The notes beneath the pieces were generated by a model. That model worked only from the letters and a program-made list of their open reading frames with translations, had not been told where the DNA came from and did no database searches. Below are positions 1 through 8,952 of a stretch of DNA of 64,000 bases, in pieces; positions within the stretch are counted from its first letter, which is position 1; the number at the start of each line of letters is the position of its first letter. Source of the stretch: JBAZTO01 sp041661865 (lineage in GTDB: Bacteria > Planctomycetota > Phycisphaerae > SM23-33); contig JBAZTO010000004.1 of NCBI GenBank assembly GCA_041661865.1, forward strand, positions 1 to 64,000, given 5' to 3'. The position numbers and the translations under genes are program-made.

Positions 1-161
1 TTCGCGCCGACCCGCCGCGCGACCACCACAAATCCATCCGCCCACACCCCTCTACCCTCTACATACGCCCTCAGCACCCAGTGTGAAATATGCGGGCTAA
101 TTCACAACCTTGGCGCGGCAGCGAACGGGCCTTAGACTCACGCCCACAGAGGCGAGAATTC

Positions 162-956
162 ATGGGACGATTTCTGGGACAGGCGTTGCTGGAAAGCGCC
201 CGGCAACTGGCCGGCGGGCTGGTGGATTTGTTTCTGCCCGCCTCCTGCGGCGGGTGCGGCGACGGCCAGGTCGCAGCCGCGGGCCTGTGCCAGCGATGCA
301 GTGTCCGCCTGTTGGAACTGGTCTGCCTGCCGTACTGTCCGCGGTGCGGCGCGACGGTGGGCCCGAACATCCCCGTTCGCGACGACGGCTGCCGCGGCTG
401 CCCGAACACCTTGCCGCGATTCGCGCAGGTCATTCGCCTGGGCCCCTACGCCGACCCGCTTCGCCCGGCGGTGCGAGACCTGAAATACCGTGGGCGGGAT
501 GCCCTGCGAAGGCAACTGTGCATGCTGCTGGCCGAGGCAGTGGCGGCCAGGACCGACCCGCGCCCGCTGGACCTGGTCATGCCGATTCCCATGCACTGGC
601 GCCGCCGCCTGGGTCGGCCGTTCGATCACGCCCGCCTGCTGGCGGCTACGCTGGCCGGCGCCTTGGACCTGCCCCTGGGCGATGAGCTGGTGCGCACCCG
701 ACACACCCCGCCGCAGGTGCACCTGGCCCGCAGCCGACGGATCGAAAACGTCCGCGGCGCCTTCGGCCTGGTCAGGCCCGCGTCGCTGGCCGGCGCGCAT
801 GTGCTGCTGGTGGACGACGTCACCACCACCGGCGCCACAGCCAACGAGGCCACCCGGACGCTGCTGGAGGGCGGAGTCTCAGCCGTGACGCTGACCGTCA
901 TCGCCAAGAGCGAACCGCCCACCGCGTATGCCGATCACTGGCGAACGACTCCTTGA
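162..956 (+). CDS. comF: ComF family phosphoribosyltransferase-like protein
   Basis: Predicted 264 aa. The N-terminus has paired cysteines of a zinc ribbon (CGGCGDG, CQRC, CPRCG, CRGC), as in ComF/GntX proteins. The C-terminal half is a type I phosphoribosyltransferase fold with the PRPP loop VLLVDDVTTTGAT. The family is tied to DNA uptake or to nucleotide salvage, but the substrate is unknown. An in-frame GTG/ATG extension reaches 90, but ATG 162 is preceded by AGGCGAG at good spacing, so I chose it. The gene stands alone on plus and converges with ybeY, with a GTGCGAAG inverted repeat between them. Confidence 0.85.
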   Translation: MGRFLGQALLESARQLAGGLVDLFLPASCGGCGDGQVAAAGLCQRCSVRLLELVCLPYCPRCGATVGPNIPVRDDGCRGCPNTLPRFAQVIRLGPYADPLRPAVRDLKYRGRDALRRQLCMLLAEAVAARTDPRPLDLVMPIPMHWRRRLGRPFDHARLLAATLAGALDLPLGDELVRTRHTPPQVHLARSRRIENVRGAFGLVRPASLAGAHVLLVDDVTTTGATANEATRTLLEGGVSAVTLTVIAKSEPPTAYADHWRTTP

Positions 957-961
957 GACAA

Positions 962-1030
962 GTGCGAAGATCGAAGTGCGAAGTAACATCAAGAGGCCAA
1001 GCCGGCCCCTTCGCACTACGCACTACGCAC
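962..1030. repeat. GTGCGAAG-family inverted repeat
   Basis: The left arm at 962-983 (GTGCGAAG twice) is matched by an inverted right arm at 1009-1030 (CTTCGCAC, then CTACGCAC). A T7 run follows at 1031-1037, so it may also terminate comF. The right arm forms the last codons of ybeY on the minus strand. Other copies are near 22229, 35864 and 37163. Confidence 0.8.
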
Positions 1031-1477
1031 TTTTTTTCCAAGGAACCCCTCCAGCAGTTCTTCCTCTCTCGCGTGCATCTTGGCGGCGCCGCGGATGGAG
1101 CTGTCTTCGTAGCCCATCAGGTGCAGCAGGCCGTGAGTGACGTAGAGCAGCAGCTCGCGCTGGGCGGGCAGGCGGCGGGCGCGGGCCTGCTGGGCGGCGA
1201 CGTCCCCGCAGACGACCAACTGGGCGCTGATGCCGCCCCGGCCGCTCTCGGAAATGTCGAAGCTGAGCACGTCCGTCGGCCCGGCGTGGCTGAGGAAGCG
1301 GCGGTTAAGCGATGAGATTTCGCTCGAGGCCACCACGGCCAGGTCGATCTCCGCGATGCGGGCGCCCTCAGCTCTGGCGACGAAGGCCACCAGCTCGGCG
1401 ATCTTCTTACGCGGCACGCGAATGGCCTTCTGGGAGGAGGAAATCGCCACTTTCGGTTTCATTGCTCTGGCTGTCAT
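1016..1477 (-). CDS. ybeY: Endoribonuclease YbeY (16S rRNA maturation)
   Basis: 153 aa, typical YbeY length. The metal site reads HGLLHLMGYED at 115-125. Most YbeY proteins have a third histidine in the last position; here it is Asp125. The upstream segment PTDVLSFDISE is characteristic of the family. YbeY is a single-strand-specific metallo-RNase acting in rRNA processing and ribosome quality control. ATG 1477 has AAAGG upstream. The final residues KVRSA and the stop codon are encoded by the GTGCGTAG repeat arm, so the original C-terminus may have been replaced. It is the last gene of the minus-strand run. Confidence 0.9.
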   Translation of the reverse strand: MTARAMKPKVAISSSQKAIRVPRKKIAELVAFVARAEGARIAEIDLAVVASSEISSLNRRFLSHAGPTDVLSFDISESGRGGISAQLVVCGDVAAQQARARRLPAQRELLLYVTHGLLHLMGYEDSSIRGAAKMHAREEELLEGFLGKKVRSA

Positions 1478-1625
1478 TATCGATGACCTTTGTCTTGGGG
1501 GTTGTGACAGGTTAGAGGTTAGAGAACCTCACTCAGCGGCCCGCTCCCGCCTGCCTGTAGCCTTTTCACTCTTCGCAACCTGCTATTCTCAAGATCGAAG
1601 ATTGGAATATCGACGGTAAGCCAAC

Positions 1626-2054
1626 CTACTTCTCTGGGCCTCTTGCTGCACCAGGCAGGTCTATCTTCCAGCCTCGCAGCAATCTCCTTCGTCCATACGG
1701 CTTGGTGCTGCCATCCGGCATGAATTGCGAAAGTATCGTGTCCTCGATCATCAACCTGTGGCCGCAACGACATTTGCCAACAAATGAGTTAGCCTGTCCC
1801 GGTGACCATTCAATATCGTCATGCCGACATCTTCCCGAGGGGCAAGTCAAAGGTGACGCCATGTATATCACGATCCAGTACATTCCCTTTAGCAGCAATA
1901 TGGCCCCCACAGCTCCAACAACGGCTCCAGCGATTGCCCCAGCCCAGCCAAAACGCGAATACCCGGCCCGCCCCAAGGCAATACCAGCTGCCACCCACAG
2001 GAAAAAGGCGAATAGCTCGATTAGCGTGAATCCTTTTTTCTGAGTTTCCGGCAT
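1626..2054 (-). CDS. Small membrane protein with a prepilin-like N-terminus
   Basis: 142 aa, not assigned to a known family. Residues 7-13 read KGFTLIE, a textbook type IV prepilin peptidase site (G|FTLIE). The following segment contains two closely spaced hydrophobic stretches (about 13-32 and 37-66), which differs from the single helix of pilins. The C-terminal part has CPSGRC and CRCG, a possible metal-binding cluster. The start has GGAAGGG upstream and lies 17 bp after the phosphodiesterase stop, so the two are probably co-transcribed. Whether the pilin motif is functional is unknown. Confidence 0.6.
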   Translation of the reverse strand: MPETQKKGFTLIELFAFFLWVAAGIALGRAGYSRFGWAGAIAGAVVGAVGAILLLKGMYWIVIYMASPLTCPSGRCRHDDIEWSPGQANSFVGKCRCGHRLMIEDTILSQFMPDGSTKPYGRRRLLRGWKIDLPGAARGPEK

Positions 2055-2070
2055 TTATTTCCCTTCCTAC

Positions 2071-3825
2071 TCATTGCTCTGTTGTGACCACATCTGATTT
2101 ACGACTCTTATTGTTTTCATCCCCGCCGGGTATTGTCGTTGGAATCAGCGACTGCCCATCCAGACCCGGCGGGACGGGCCGGCCCAGCAGTTCCAGCAGC
2201 GTGGGCATCAGGTCCACCGTTCGGGCGATGGTCTGCTGTGTGTGCGGCACGCCAGGCCCGGCCAGCAGCATCGGCACGTACATGTCCTGCGGGAACGTGC
2301 CGCCGTGGCCGGCGCGGTGGGTTCGGTTGAAGTCCCAGCCGGGGGCGGCAAAGGCCACCAGGTCGCCCGCGCGCGGCGAACGGAAATACGCCAGGATCTG
2401 CGCGGGCAGGTCCGGGTAAGCTGTGCCCGCCGTCGCCTCCAGCCATTGGCGTGGCGTGGCGGGCTGGCCGGCTAACAGTTCGGCGGGCACCTTGCCGCTC
2501 CAGCCCAGCACGTCGGTCCCGGAGATCGCGCGGAAGGTGATGGGCTTGCCCCTGCCGCCGTCCTGGCGGAACTCCACCAGGCCGTTCTTGCGGATCACGC
2601 GGATGCAGTCGGTATCGGTCTGGTAGGCCACCGAGTCGATGGCCTCCTGCCGGACCAGGCGATCGGGCAGGTCCACGCCGCCATCGCGGGCGGGATACTT
2701 GCGGAGATCCTCCGCCGAGGGGCGAACCGGCCAGGGCTCCCAACCGGCGGGTTGACTGGCCTTGAGGAGAGGCTTTCGCATGCACAGGGCGAAATACCGG
2801 TCGCCGCTGCCGTAGGAGACGACGGTGATCTTACGGTGGTCAGCCAGCCGCCGCTCGAAGGGAATGTCCTCCGCCCATTCCTTGTCGTTGACCGCCAGGC
2901 CGATCTGCTCGCGGAGAAATTCCTTGAACTCAAAGTGCCGCGTCACGTCGCTCATGCCGTGATCGCTGACAAGAGCAATGACCACCTTGTCCAACTCTCC
3001 GGCGCGATCCAGGTCGCCCAGCACGCGCCCGATCTGGCGATCGCTGTGGAGCAGGGCCTCGCGATACTGCGGGCTGCTGACGCCGCACTGGTAGGCCCGC
3101 ATGTCCGGGGCGAGCAGGTAGACGAACGTGACGGCTGGGAATTGGTGGTACTCGCGGGCGATGTCCATGGCTGCACCCAGCCGGTGAAGGCTGATGCGGT
3201 CGACGAATTCATACCAGCCGAAGAAAAACGGCGGGCCCGCGGAGGTCCAGTTCTCATAGAACTTGGTGGTCCCGCGGTGCGGCTGAAAGAACAGCGAGAA
3301 GGTCAGCGCGTCGGGGAATTGCTCGTAGAGGTTGGCGGCACGGTAATCGCTGTCCAGCTCGTTCTTCTGCGCGATGGTGTCGTAGTCGCGCCAGATGAGC
3401 TGGTTGCGGTCGAACCAGTTCACGCCGGTGATGTTGTGGTGCCCGGGGAAAAGCCCCGTCACGACGCTGGTCTCGTTGGCCAGTGTGACCGAGGGAATGT
3501 TGGCAATGGCGTGGGGGGCATAAAGCCCGCGGTCCACGAAGTATTTCTGGATGGCTGGCAGTTGCCCGGCGGCGAGCATCTGCTGGAAGGTTTCGGTATC
3601 GACGCCGTCGACGAAGAATACGATCGCGCCCTTCTGGACTGACTGGGGCGGAAGCGAAAAATCCACGCCGAAGCTGTCGGCTTTGCCCTGGGCGGCTGGG
3701 ACGCCGCAGCCGCAGGCGGACATCAGGACCAGGGCGCACCAGGCCGCCGCCCCGACCAGGGAACGCAGCCGTGTCTGGGAACACGCCCAAACGCCGCCGG
3801 ATGTCCGATGCCTGCTGCCGATCAT
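2071..3825 (-). CDS. Alkaline-phosphatase-superfamily phosphodiesterase, predicted lipoprotein
   Basis: About 584 aa from ATG 3825; a TTG further upstream at 3903 is possible. The N-terminus has Arg residues, a hydrophobic stretch and a lipobox-like LMSAC|G, indicating lipid anchoring. The catalytic domain starts at IVFFVDGVD (metal Asp) and has TLANETSVVTG (likely nucleophile Thr), SDHGM (metal Asp/His) and a late GHGG. This matches type I phosphodiesterase/nucleotide pyrophosphatase or sulfatase-like enzymes. The natural substrate cannot be told from sequence. It lies downstream of the DUF1571 gene on the same strand (108 bp gap). Confidence 0.8.
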   Translation of the reverse strand: MIGSRHRTSGGVWACSQTRLRSLVGAAAWCALVLMSACGCGVPAAQGKADSFGVDFSLPPQSVQKGAIVFFVDGVDTETFQQMLAAGQLPAIQKYFVDRGLYAPHAIANIPSVTLANETSVVTGLFPGHHNITGVNWFDRNQLIWRDYDTIAQKNELDSDYRAANLYEQFPDALTFSLFFQPHRGTTKFYENWTSAGPPFFFGWYEFVDRISLHRLGAAMDIAREYHQFPAVTFVYLLAPDMRAYQCGVSSPQYREALLHSDRQIGRVLGDLDRAGELDKVVIALVSDHGMSDVTRHFEFKEFLREQIGLAVNDKEWAEDIPFERRLADHRKITVVSYGSGDRYFALCMRKPLLKASQPAGWEPWPVRPSAEDLRKYPARDGGVDLPDRLVRQEAIDSVAYQTDTDCIRVIRKNGLVEFRQDGGRGKPITFRAISGTDVLGWSGKVPAELLAGQPATPRQWLEATAGTAYPDLPAQILAYFRSPRAGDLVAFAAPGWDFNRTHRAGHGGTFPQDMYVPMLLAGPGVPHTQQTIARTVDLMPTLLELLGRPVPPGLDGQSLIPTTIPGGDENNKSRKSDVVTTEQ

Positions 3826-3933
3826 CTTCCTCGCCGCCGTGAGAACGCGAAACCGCACGAAGTGGGGAAGTCTACCGGGGCCTTGCCCGTGCGGCCAACT
3901 CAAAAACGGACGACCACGGATGCCTCCGGGCTG

Positions 3934-4797
3934 CTACTTGGGCATCTTCATATCGTTGGCGGTGGGCAGGAAGTCGCTGGGGGTCAGGCCCATGTTGAAC
4001 TTGATGTTGCGGAAGATGTACCGCGAGGAAAGCTTCTGCTCCCAGTCGTATCCTTCGATGGCGATGGGAACGAGGTATTCCATGTCGATGAAGGTGACGG
4101 TCTTGCAGGAGGGGTATTGGTCCCTGGGCGGCAGGTGGCGGACCAGGACGATGCTCTTGCGCCCGTCCACTTCGGCATAGCCGCCGAAATCTTCCTTGAG
4201 TTCCCCGGCGGCCTGGGCCTGCCGGTAAACCGTCAGCAGCGCCTCCAGCGAGTTCTTGAAGCCGAACTTGTTGACCGGGCGAAGCGTGTTCTTCATGGCC
4301 TCGGCGCCGTCAGGCTGGCGCATGACCGTGCCGACCAGTTGCCCCAGCATGCCCTTGGGCCGCACGAGCATCTGGTTGCCGTATTTGCCCTCGACGTAGA
4401 CCACGCGGTCGCCGACGGGGGCCGTCTCAGGCGTCCATTTCATCGCCACGCTGAAGGGGGCGTCCAGGAACTTCACGTCCATCTGCTGTTCCTTGCCGAC
4501 GACGTGATTGATCTGCTCCTGCTTGATCAGCGTGCAGGTGTAGTCGTGATAGCGGCCTTCGTAGTTCTTCAGGCAGTATTCCAGCAGGGCGACGTGGTCG
4601 GTCCTGGCCAGTTTTTCGACGGTGGCCTGGACGCTCAGGGCGTTCTCGCCGACGGCCTGCCCCGCGACAGCCACCAGCAGGTGCGACTGGCGGAAGGCTT
4701 CGGTTCGGGAGCACAGGATGCAGAAGAGGGAGGCGACCAGAACCCCCACGAGGACGCGAACATGGCGGTTCGTCGGGCGGAATAAGCGCTTTGTCAT
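3934..4797 (-). CDS. DUF1571 family secreted protein
   Basis: 287 aa. The start at 4797 has GAGGTG six bases upstream, which is better than the in-frame start at 4836. The N-terminus has a basic stretch and one hydrophobic helix (VRVLVGVLVASLFCIL), a signal peptide or anchor. The body (YHDYTCTLIKQEQ, then GKYGNQMLVRPKG and a C-terminal TFIDMEYLVPI) matches the DUF1571 family common in planctomycetes. Members resemble outer-membrane lipoprotein-carrier-like beta folds, but the function is unknown. It is the first gene of a likely unit with the phosphodiesterase. Confidence 0.8.
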   Translation of the reverse strand: MTKRLFRPTNRHVRVLVGVLVASLFCILCSRTEAFRQSHLLVAVAGQAVGENALSVQATVEKLARTDHVALLEYCLKNYEGRYHDYTCTLIKQEQINHVVGKEQQMDVKFLDAPFSVAMKWTPETAPVGDRVVYVEGKYGNQMLVRPKGMLGQLVGTVMRQPDGAEAMKNTLRPVNKFGFKNSLEALLTVYRQAQAAGELKEDFGGYAEVDGRKSIVLVRHLPPRDQYPSCKTVTFIDMEYLVPIAIEGYDWEQKLSSRYIFRNIKFNMGLTPSDFLPTANDMKMPK

Positions 4798-5043
4798 ACG
4801 GCACCTCGTCTCAGCGAACTTCGCGGGCCTGCACATACTTACGTCGGCCAGGGGGCAAAACCAACTTTAATTTTTTCGTCAAGTCGGCGTGAGACTGGGG
4901 TCAGTGTAGGGATGTAGGGGGGGGCAATCAAGAAAAAAACAGACCGAAGCCCTTGGCAGCGAGACAGCCAGCCTTTGGCTCCGGCTCTCAATCGTAGCCT
5001 AACAACATATCTTGCAAAGTGTTACATCCACGACCCGGACGGA

Positions 5044-5274
5044 TCAGGCCGGCCGGACATGCGGGGTTTCGTGGAGGAATGTCGGTGCCCGCACAATCAG
5101 GTATACTCCTGCCAGTCCGACAATTGTGTAAATCACCCTGGCGAGGGCCTCGTAGGGGCCGCAGAGGGTCGAAACCAGGTTAAAGTTGGCTATCCCCAAC
5201 AATCCCCAGTTCAGCCCGCCAATACACAATAACGCCAATACCACCAAATCCAGAATGTGCAGTTTGGATGACAT
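5044..5274 (-). CDS. DUF378 family small membrane protein
   Basis: 76 aa with two hydrophobic helices, LDLVVLALLCIGGLNWGL and ARVIYTIVGLAGVYLIV. The LNWGLLG motif and length match DUF378 (YuzA-like), whose function is unknown. The start has an AGGAG-type site upstream (AAGGAGATAAAA before ATG). It is separated from the DUF1571 gene by 246 bp that show no gene, and it faces divergently away from mutS. Confidence 0.85.
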   Translation of the reverse strand: MSSKLHILDLVVLALLCIGGLNWGLLGIANFNLVSTLCGPYEALARVIYTIVGLAGVYLIVRAPTFLHETPHVRPA

Positions 5275-5433
5275 GGTTTTTTATCTCCTTGCATCAGTTA
5301 GTCTTGCTTCTTGCCCGGCAGCTTACATAGCTGGGCGTTTCTCCCCTGTCAGGACATTATAGCGCGCCGCAAGGCTGGGTAGGGCCCGCGTCCGGTTCTG
5401 CCAACGCTCTTGCCCTCGCAGCGGCGGTGGCCT

Positions 5434-8202
5434 ATGATCGCCGGCGTGAATACAGAGGGCAGCGAGCAACTCGATACCCCCGCGATGCGCCAGTACCGCG
5501 GCTTCAAGGAGCAGTACGGCGACTACCTTCTGCTGTTCCGCATGGGCGACTTCTATGAGATGTTCTACGAGGACGCCAAGACCGCCTCGCGCGTGCTGGG
5601 ACTGACGCTGACTTCCCGCTCCAAGGGCCCCACGGCTGTGCCGCTGGCGGGCATTCCCTATCACGCCCTCGACGGCTATCTCGCCCGCATGGTCAAGGCC
5701 GGACTGAGGGTGGCCATCTGCGAACAGGTCGAAGACCCCAAGCAGGCCAGCGGCGTGGTGCGTCGCGACGTGACGCGCCTGGTCACCCCCGGCACGCTGA
5801 CGGACCAGGCCCTGCTCGACCAGCGCGAGGGCAATTACCTTGCGGCGATTTTCGCGTTGGGTGGAGGGAAATCCCCCAGCAATGCTGGGGGCTTGAACAA
5901 CCGCATGCCCTCGGCGTCGACGGAACAAACCCATGCTCTGAAGCCCCCGGCATCGTCGGGGGATTCTGGGAGCGTTTCGTCACGAATTGCCGGCCGCGAT
6001 TCGCGCGCTGCCGAGCCGGCCGGACTGGCATGGGTGGAGCTTTCCAGCGGGACTTTCTGGGCGATGAAGCTCTCCAGCGAGCACCTGCTGGACGAGCTGG
6101 TCCGCATCGGCCCCTCGGAGGTGATCCTGGCTGAGGGCAGCAGCCTGGACGGTCCCACCTTCCGCGCCGCCCTGGGCCAGAGCACTTCCACCGCAGTCAC
6201 CAGCCGCCCGCCGTGGGCCTTCGACGCCCGCGCCGCCACCGAGGCCCTCAATCAGCATTTCGGCACAGCCACGCTGGAGGGCTTTGGCTTTGACGGCTGG
6301 GATGAATCGCTCTCGGCGGCCGGGGCGGTCATCGAGTACCTCCGCGAGACGCAGAAAACCGCCCTGGGCCACATCCGTGCCCTGCGGCGTTTCGAGCGGG
6401 CCGACCACATGATTATCGACGGCAACACGCTCCGCTGCCTGGAGGTCCACCGCACGCTTCGCACCGGCCAGCGGGCCGGCTCGCTGCTGGCCTGCATCGA
6501 CTGCACCGCCACCGGCATGGGCGCGCGCCTGCTGGAGCGTTGGCTGACCTTCCCGCTCAACGGCTACAGCGCGATTTTAGCCCGCCAGGACGCCATCGAG
6601 GAACTGACCCTTGACCGGCCGCGGCTGGGGGAGATCCGCGCGACCCTGGCGGAGATGGCCCAGGTGGACCGCATCGCCTCGGCCATCGCCCTGGCGCGCG
6701 TGCGCCCGCGCGAACTGCTGGCCCTGGGCGACAGCCTGGCCCTGCTGCCCCGGCTGGCTGCTGCCGTCGCGCCCTGCCAGAGCGATCTCGTGGCGGCGTT
6801 GGCCCCCAGGTTGACCGGGTTGGAAGAGCCCGCCGCCCGTATCGCCGCCGCCATCGACCGCGACTGCTCGCACGCCATCCGCGACGGCGGGGTCATCGCC
6901 AACGGCTTCCACGAGGAACTCGACCGCCTCCGCCGCATCGGCAGCGACGGGGCGAGCTGGCTGGCGGACTACCAGGCCGCCCAGGCGGCGCGGGTGGGAA
7001 TCCCCAACCTCAAGGTCGGCTACAACCGCGTCTTCGGCTACTACATCGAGATCACCAACGCTCACGCCGCAAAGGTTCCCGGCGACTACGTCCGCAAGCA
7101 GACGCTCAAGAACGCCGAGCGATACATCACCGACGATCTGAAGCGATACGAGTCGGAGGTGCTCTCCGCCGGCGAGCGGGCCAAGGCGCTGGAGGCCCAG
7201 CTTTTCGAGCAGCTCCGCAACGAGTTGTGCGCGCACATCCCGGCCCTGCAAGCCGCCGCCGAGGCCATCGCCACGCTGGACGTGCTGGCGGGGCTGGCGC
7301 AACTGGCCGTCGAACGCGACTACCGCCGCCCGACCCTCACGCAGGACAACGTGCTGCACATCGTCGATGGGCGGCACCCGGGCCTGGCCCTCCAACTCCG
7401 CGAGCAGTTCGTGCCCAACGACGTCCACATGGACGCCAGGGACAACCGCCTGCTCATCATCACCGGACCCAACATGGCCGGCAAGAGCACCTACATCCGC
7501 CAGACCGCCTTGCTGACGCTGCTGGCCCAGATCGGTAGCTTCATCCCCGCCTCCGAGGCGACCATCGGCCTGGTGGACCGCATCTTCACCCGCGTGGGCG
7601 CCGCCGACGAACTGGCCCGCGGGCTGTCGACCTTCATGCTGGAGATGGTCGAGACGGCCAACATCCTCAACAACGCCACCTCGCGCTCGCTGGTGATTCT
7701 CGACGAGGTGGGGCGCGGCACCAGCACCACCGACGGCCTGGCCCTGGCCTGGGCCATCTGCGAGTACATCGCCCTCCACGCCCGCTGCCGCGCGCTGTTC
7801 GCCACCCACTACCACGAACTGACCGAACTGGAGAGCCTGCTGGACGGCACGACCAACCTCAACGTGGCTGTCCGCGAATGGGCCGACGAGGTCATCTTCC
7901 TCCATAAGATCGTCCCCGGCGGCACCGACCGCAGCTACGGCGTCCACGTGGCCCGCCTGGCGGGAGTGCCCAAGGAAGTCATCGACCGCGCCCGCGCCAT
8001 CCTGCCGCAGATCCAGGCCCACCTGGCCGAGGGGCTGGACATGCCGGCACTGGCGGAGCGGGCACGGGCTGCCGCCGCCCAGATGGAACTCTTCGCCGAC
8101 CCCGCCACCCGCGTTGCACGCGAAATCAAGGCCGTCGATCTGGACAACCTGACCCCCCTGGCCGCCCTGGACCTCCTCCGCAAGCTCAAGTCAGATCTGT
8201 AA
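5434..8202 (+). CDS. mutS: DNA mismatch repair ATPase MutS
   Basis: About 922 aa. Domain I has the mismatch-reading motif GDFYEMF. The ATPase domain has Walker A GPNMAGKST, Walker B LVILDEVGRGTST and ATHYHEL. MutS recognises mismatches and recruits repair. The connector domain, between AAIFA and GLAWVELSSG, holds about 55 extra residues rich in Ser, Ala and Pro; family members have a short beta-hairpin loop here. The DNA for this stretch contains two inverted 25-base palindromes (5870-5965), so it looks like an in-frame repeat insertion. ATG 5434 was preferred because the conserved domain begins shortly after it. Confidence 0.97.
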   Translation: MIAGVNTEGSEQLDTPAMRQYRGFKEQYGDYLLLFRMGDFYEMFYEDAKTASRVLGLTLTSRSKGPTAVPLAGIPYHALDGYLARMVKAGLRVAICEQVEDPKQASGVVRRDVTRLVTPGTLTDQALLDQREGNYLAAIFALGGGKSPSNAGGLNNRMPSASTEQTHALKPPASSGDSGSVSSRIAGRDSRAAEPAGLAWVELSSGTFWAMKLSSEHLLDELVRIGPSEVILAEGSSLDGPTFRAALGQSTSTAVTSRPPWAFDARAATEALNQHFGTATLEGFGFDGWDESLSAAGAVIEYLRETQKTALGHIRALRRFERADHMIIDGNTLRCLEVHRTLRTGQRAGSLLACIDCTATGMGARLLERWLTFPLNGYSAILARQDAIEELTLDRPRLGEIRATLAEMAQVDRIASAIALARVRPRELLALGDSLALLPRLAAAVAPCQSDLVAALAPRLTGLEEPAARIAAAIDRDCSHAIRDGGVIANGFHEELDRLRRIGSDGASWLADYQAAQAARVGIPNLKVGYNRVFGYYIEITNAHAAKVPGDYVRKQTLKNAERYITDDLKRYESEVLSAGERAKALEAQLFEQLRNELCAHIPALQAAAEAIATLDVLAGLAQLAVERDYRRPTLTQDNVLHIVDGRHPGLALQLREQFVPNDVHMDARDNRLLIITGPNMAGKSTYIRQTALLTLLAQIGSFIPASEATIGLVDRIFTRVGAADELARGLSTFMLEMVETANILNNATSRSLVILDEVGRGTSTTDGLALAWAICEYIALHARCRALFATHYHELTELESLLDGTTNLNVAVREWADEVIFLHKIVPGGTDRSYGVHVARLAGVPKEVIDRARAILPQIQAHLAEGLDMPALAERARAAAAQMELFADPATRVAREIKAVDLDNLTPLAALDLLRKLKSDL
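5870..5965. repeat. Paired palindromes inserted in the mutS coding region
   Basis: Copy 1 (5870-5894) folds as CCCCCAGC-aat-GCTGGGGG. Copy 2 (5941-5965) folds as CCCCCGGC-atc-GTCGGGGG. Copy 2 is an inverted version of copy 1, including the AAT/CTT edges. The span is 96 bases, a multiple of three, and keeps mutS open. Confidence 0.85.
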
Positions 8203-8583
8203 CGGGCTTCGGAGGATGTTTTGACAGAGCCTATGACATAATACTTTGTAAATAAGAGTGTTATGTTTATGTTTCTTCTTGGGCACACGTTGCGTAACGT
8301 CAACATTCAAGCCCCCTAGGCCATGAATCAGGGAATTCCTGAGCCTCATTTCCAAGTCAGCCGCTGTGCGGCCGCCTTCCATGTTTCTCATATGCAACAT
8401 GCCCACACATCCGGACCAGCTAGCCCGTGTTAATAATCGAGTTTTACGATTGTAACCACCTATAAAAAAATCACTTATAATGTGCTAAATCGCTTACATT
8501 TTTCCGCCGCTATTGGCATTGTCGTTGCCTATAGTGGAATAGGGAAGTCACCGAGAAGGTCTACATAGTTGAGGGAGGCTGCC
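8203..8583. other. Intergenic region, AT-rich, no gene seen
   Basis: This 381-base gap has lower GC than its flanks. I see no ORF with coding character and no recognised RNA. The 3' end carries the sigma-54-like promoter listed separately. Confidence 0.6.
8513..8529 (+). promoter_or_regulatory. Candidate sigma-54 (-24/-12) promoter
   Basis: TTGGCA at 8513-8518 and TTGC at 8525-8528 are separated exactly as in RpoN promoters (TGGCA, six bases, TTGC). It lies 55 bases upstream of the small gene at 8584. Inference from one motif only. Confidence 0.45.
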
Positions 8584-8859
8584 ATGAACGAGGCGGCGCT
8601 TAAGAAGAGGATCGATGAGTTGAACGAAGCCTTGGCCCATGCCCCGGTCGAGCCCGGAAAGCTCGCATCCGAGGATGTTTTGCTGCATTCATCCGGCAAA
8701 GGCAAGGAGAGTGTGGATGACCTTTTGGACTACCTGCGGTTGCAGGTGAAGTATCTGATGTTCGACCTGGAGGCCACCAAACGCGAGAACAGCTACCTTC
8801 GGCGGATGCTGGAAGCCCGGCAAAAGCCCGGCGACGACGGCGACGGATCCAAATGGTAG
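8584..8859 (+). CDS. Small hypothetical coiled-coil protein
   Basis: 91 aa, not recognised. It is charged and mostly helical: LKKRIDELNEALAHA at the start, then VDDLLDYLRLQVKYLMFDLEATKRENSYLRRMLEARQ split over two predicted helices with heptad-like spacing. There is no signal peptide or catalytic motif. ATG 8584 has GGGAGG at good spacing; the TTG at 8569 sits before that site. It is flanked by a sigma-54-like promoter and a strong terminator, so it is probably a monocistronic unit. Confidence 0.65.
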   Translation: MNEAALKKRIDELNEALAHAPVEPGKLASEDVLLHSSGKGKESVDDLLDYLRLQVKYLMFDLEATKRENSYLRRMLEARQKPGDDGDGSKW

Positions 8860-8952
8860 CCCAAGCACGATAGAGCAGTTGCCAGGAGCCCTTGGAGCGC
8901 TGCGCCCGAGCGACCTGCCCGGTAGTGTTCGGACGCCAGCGCAGTTAGTGAG

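Noticed and set aside
1..89. 3' end of an upstream gene
   Set aside because: All frames are short and no recognisable C-terminus could be read, so no feature was called.
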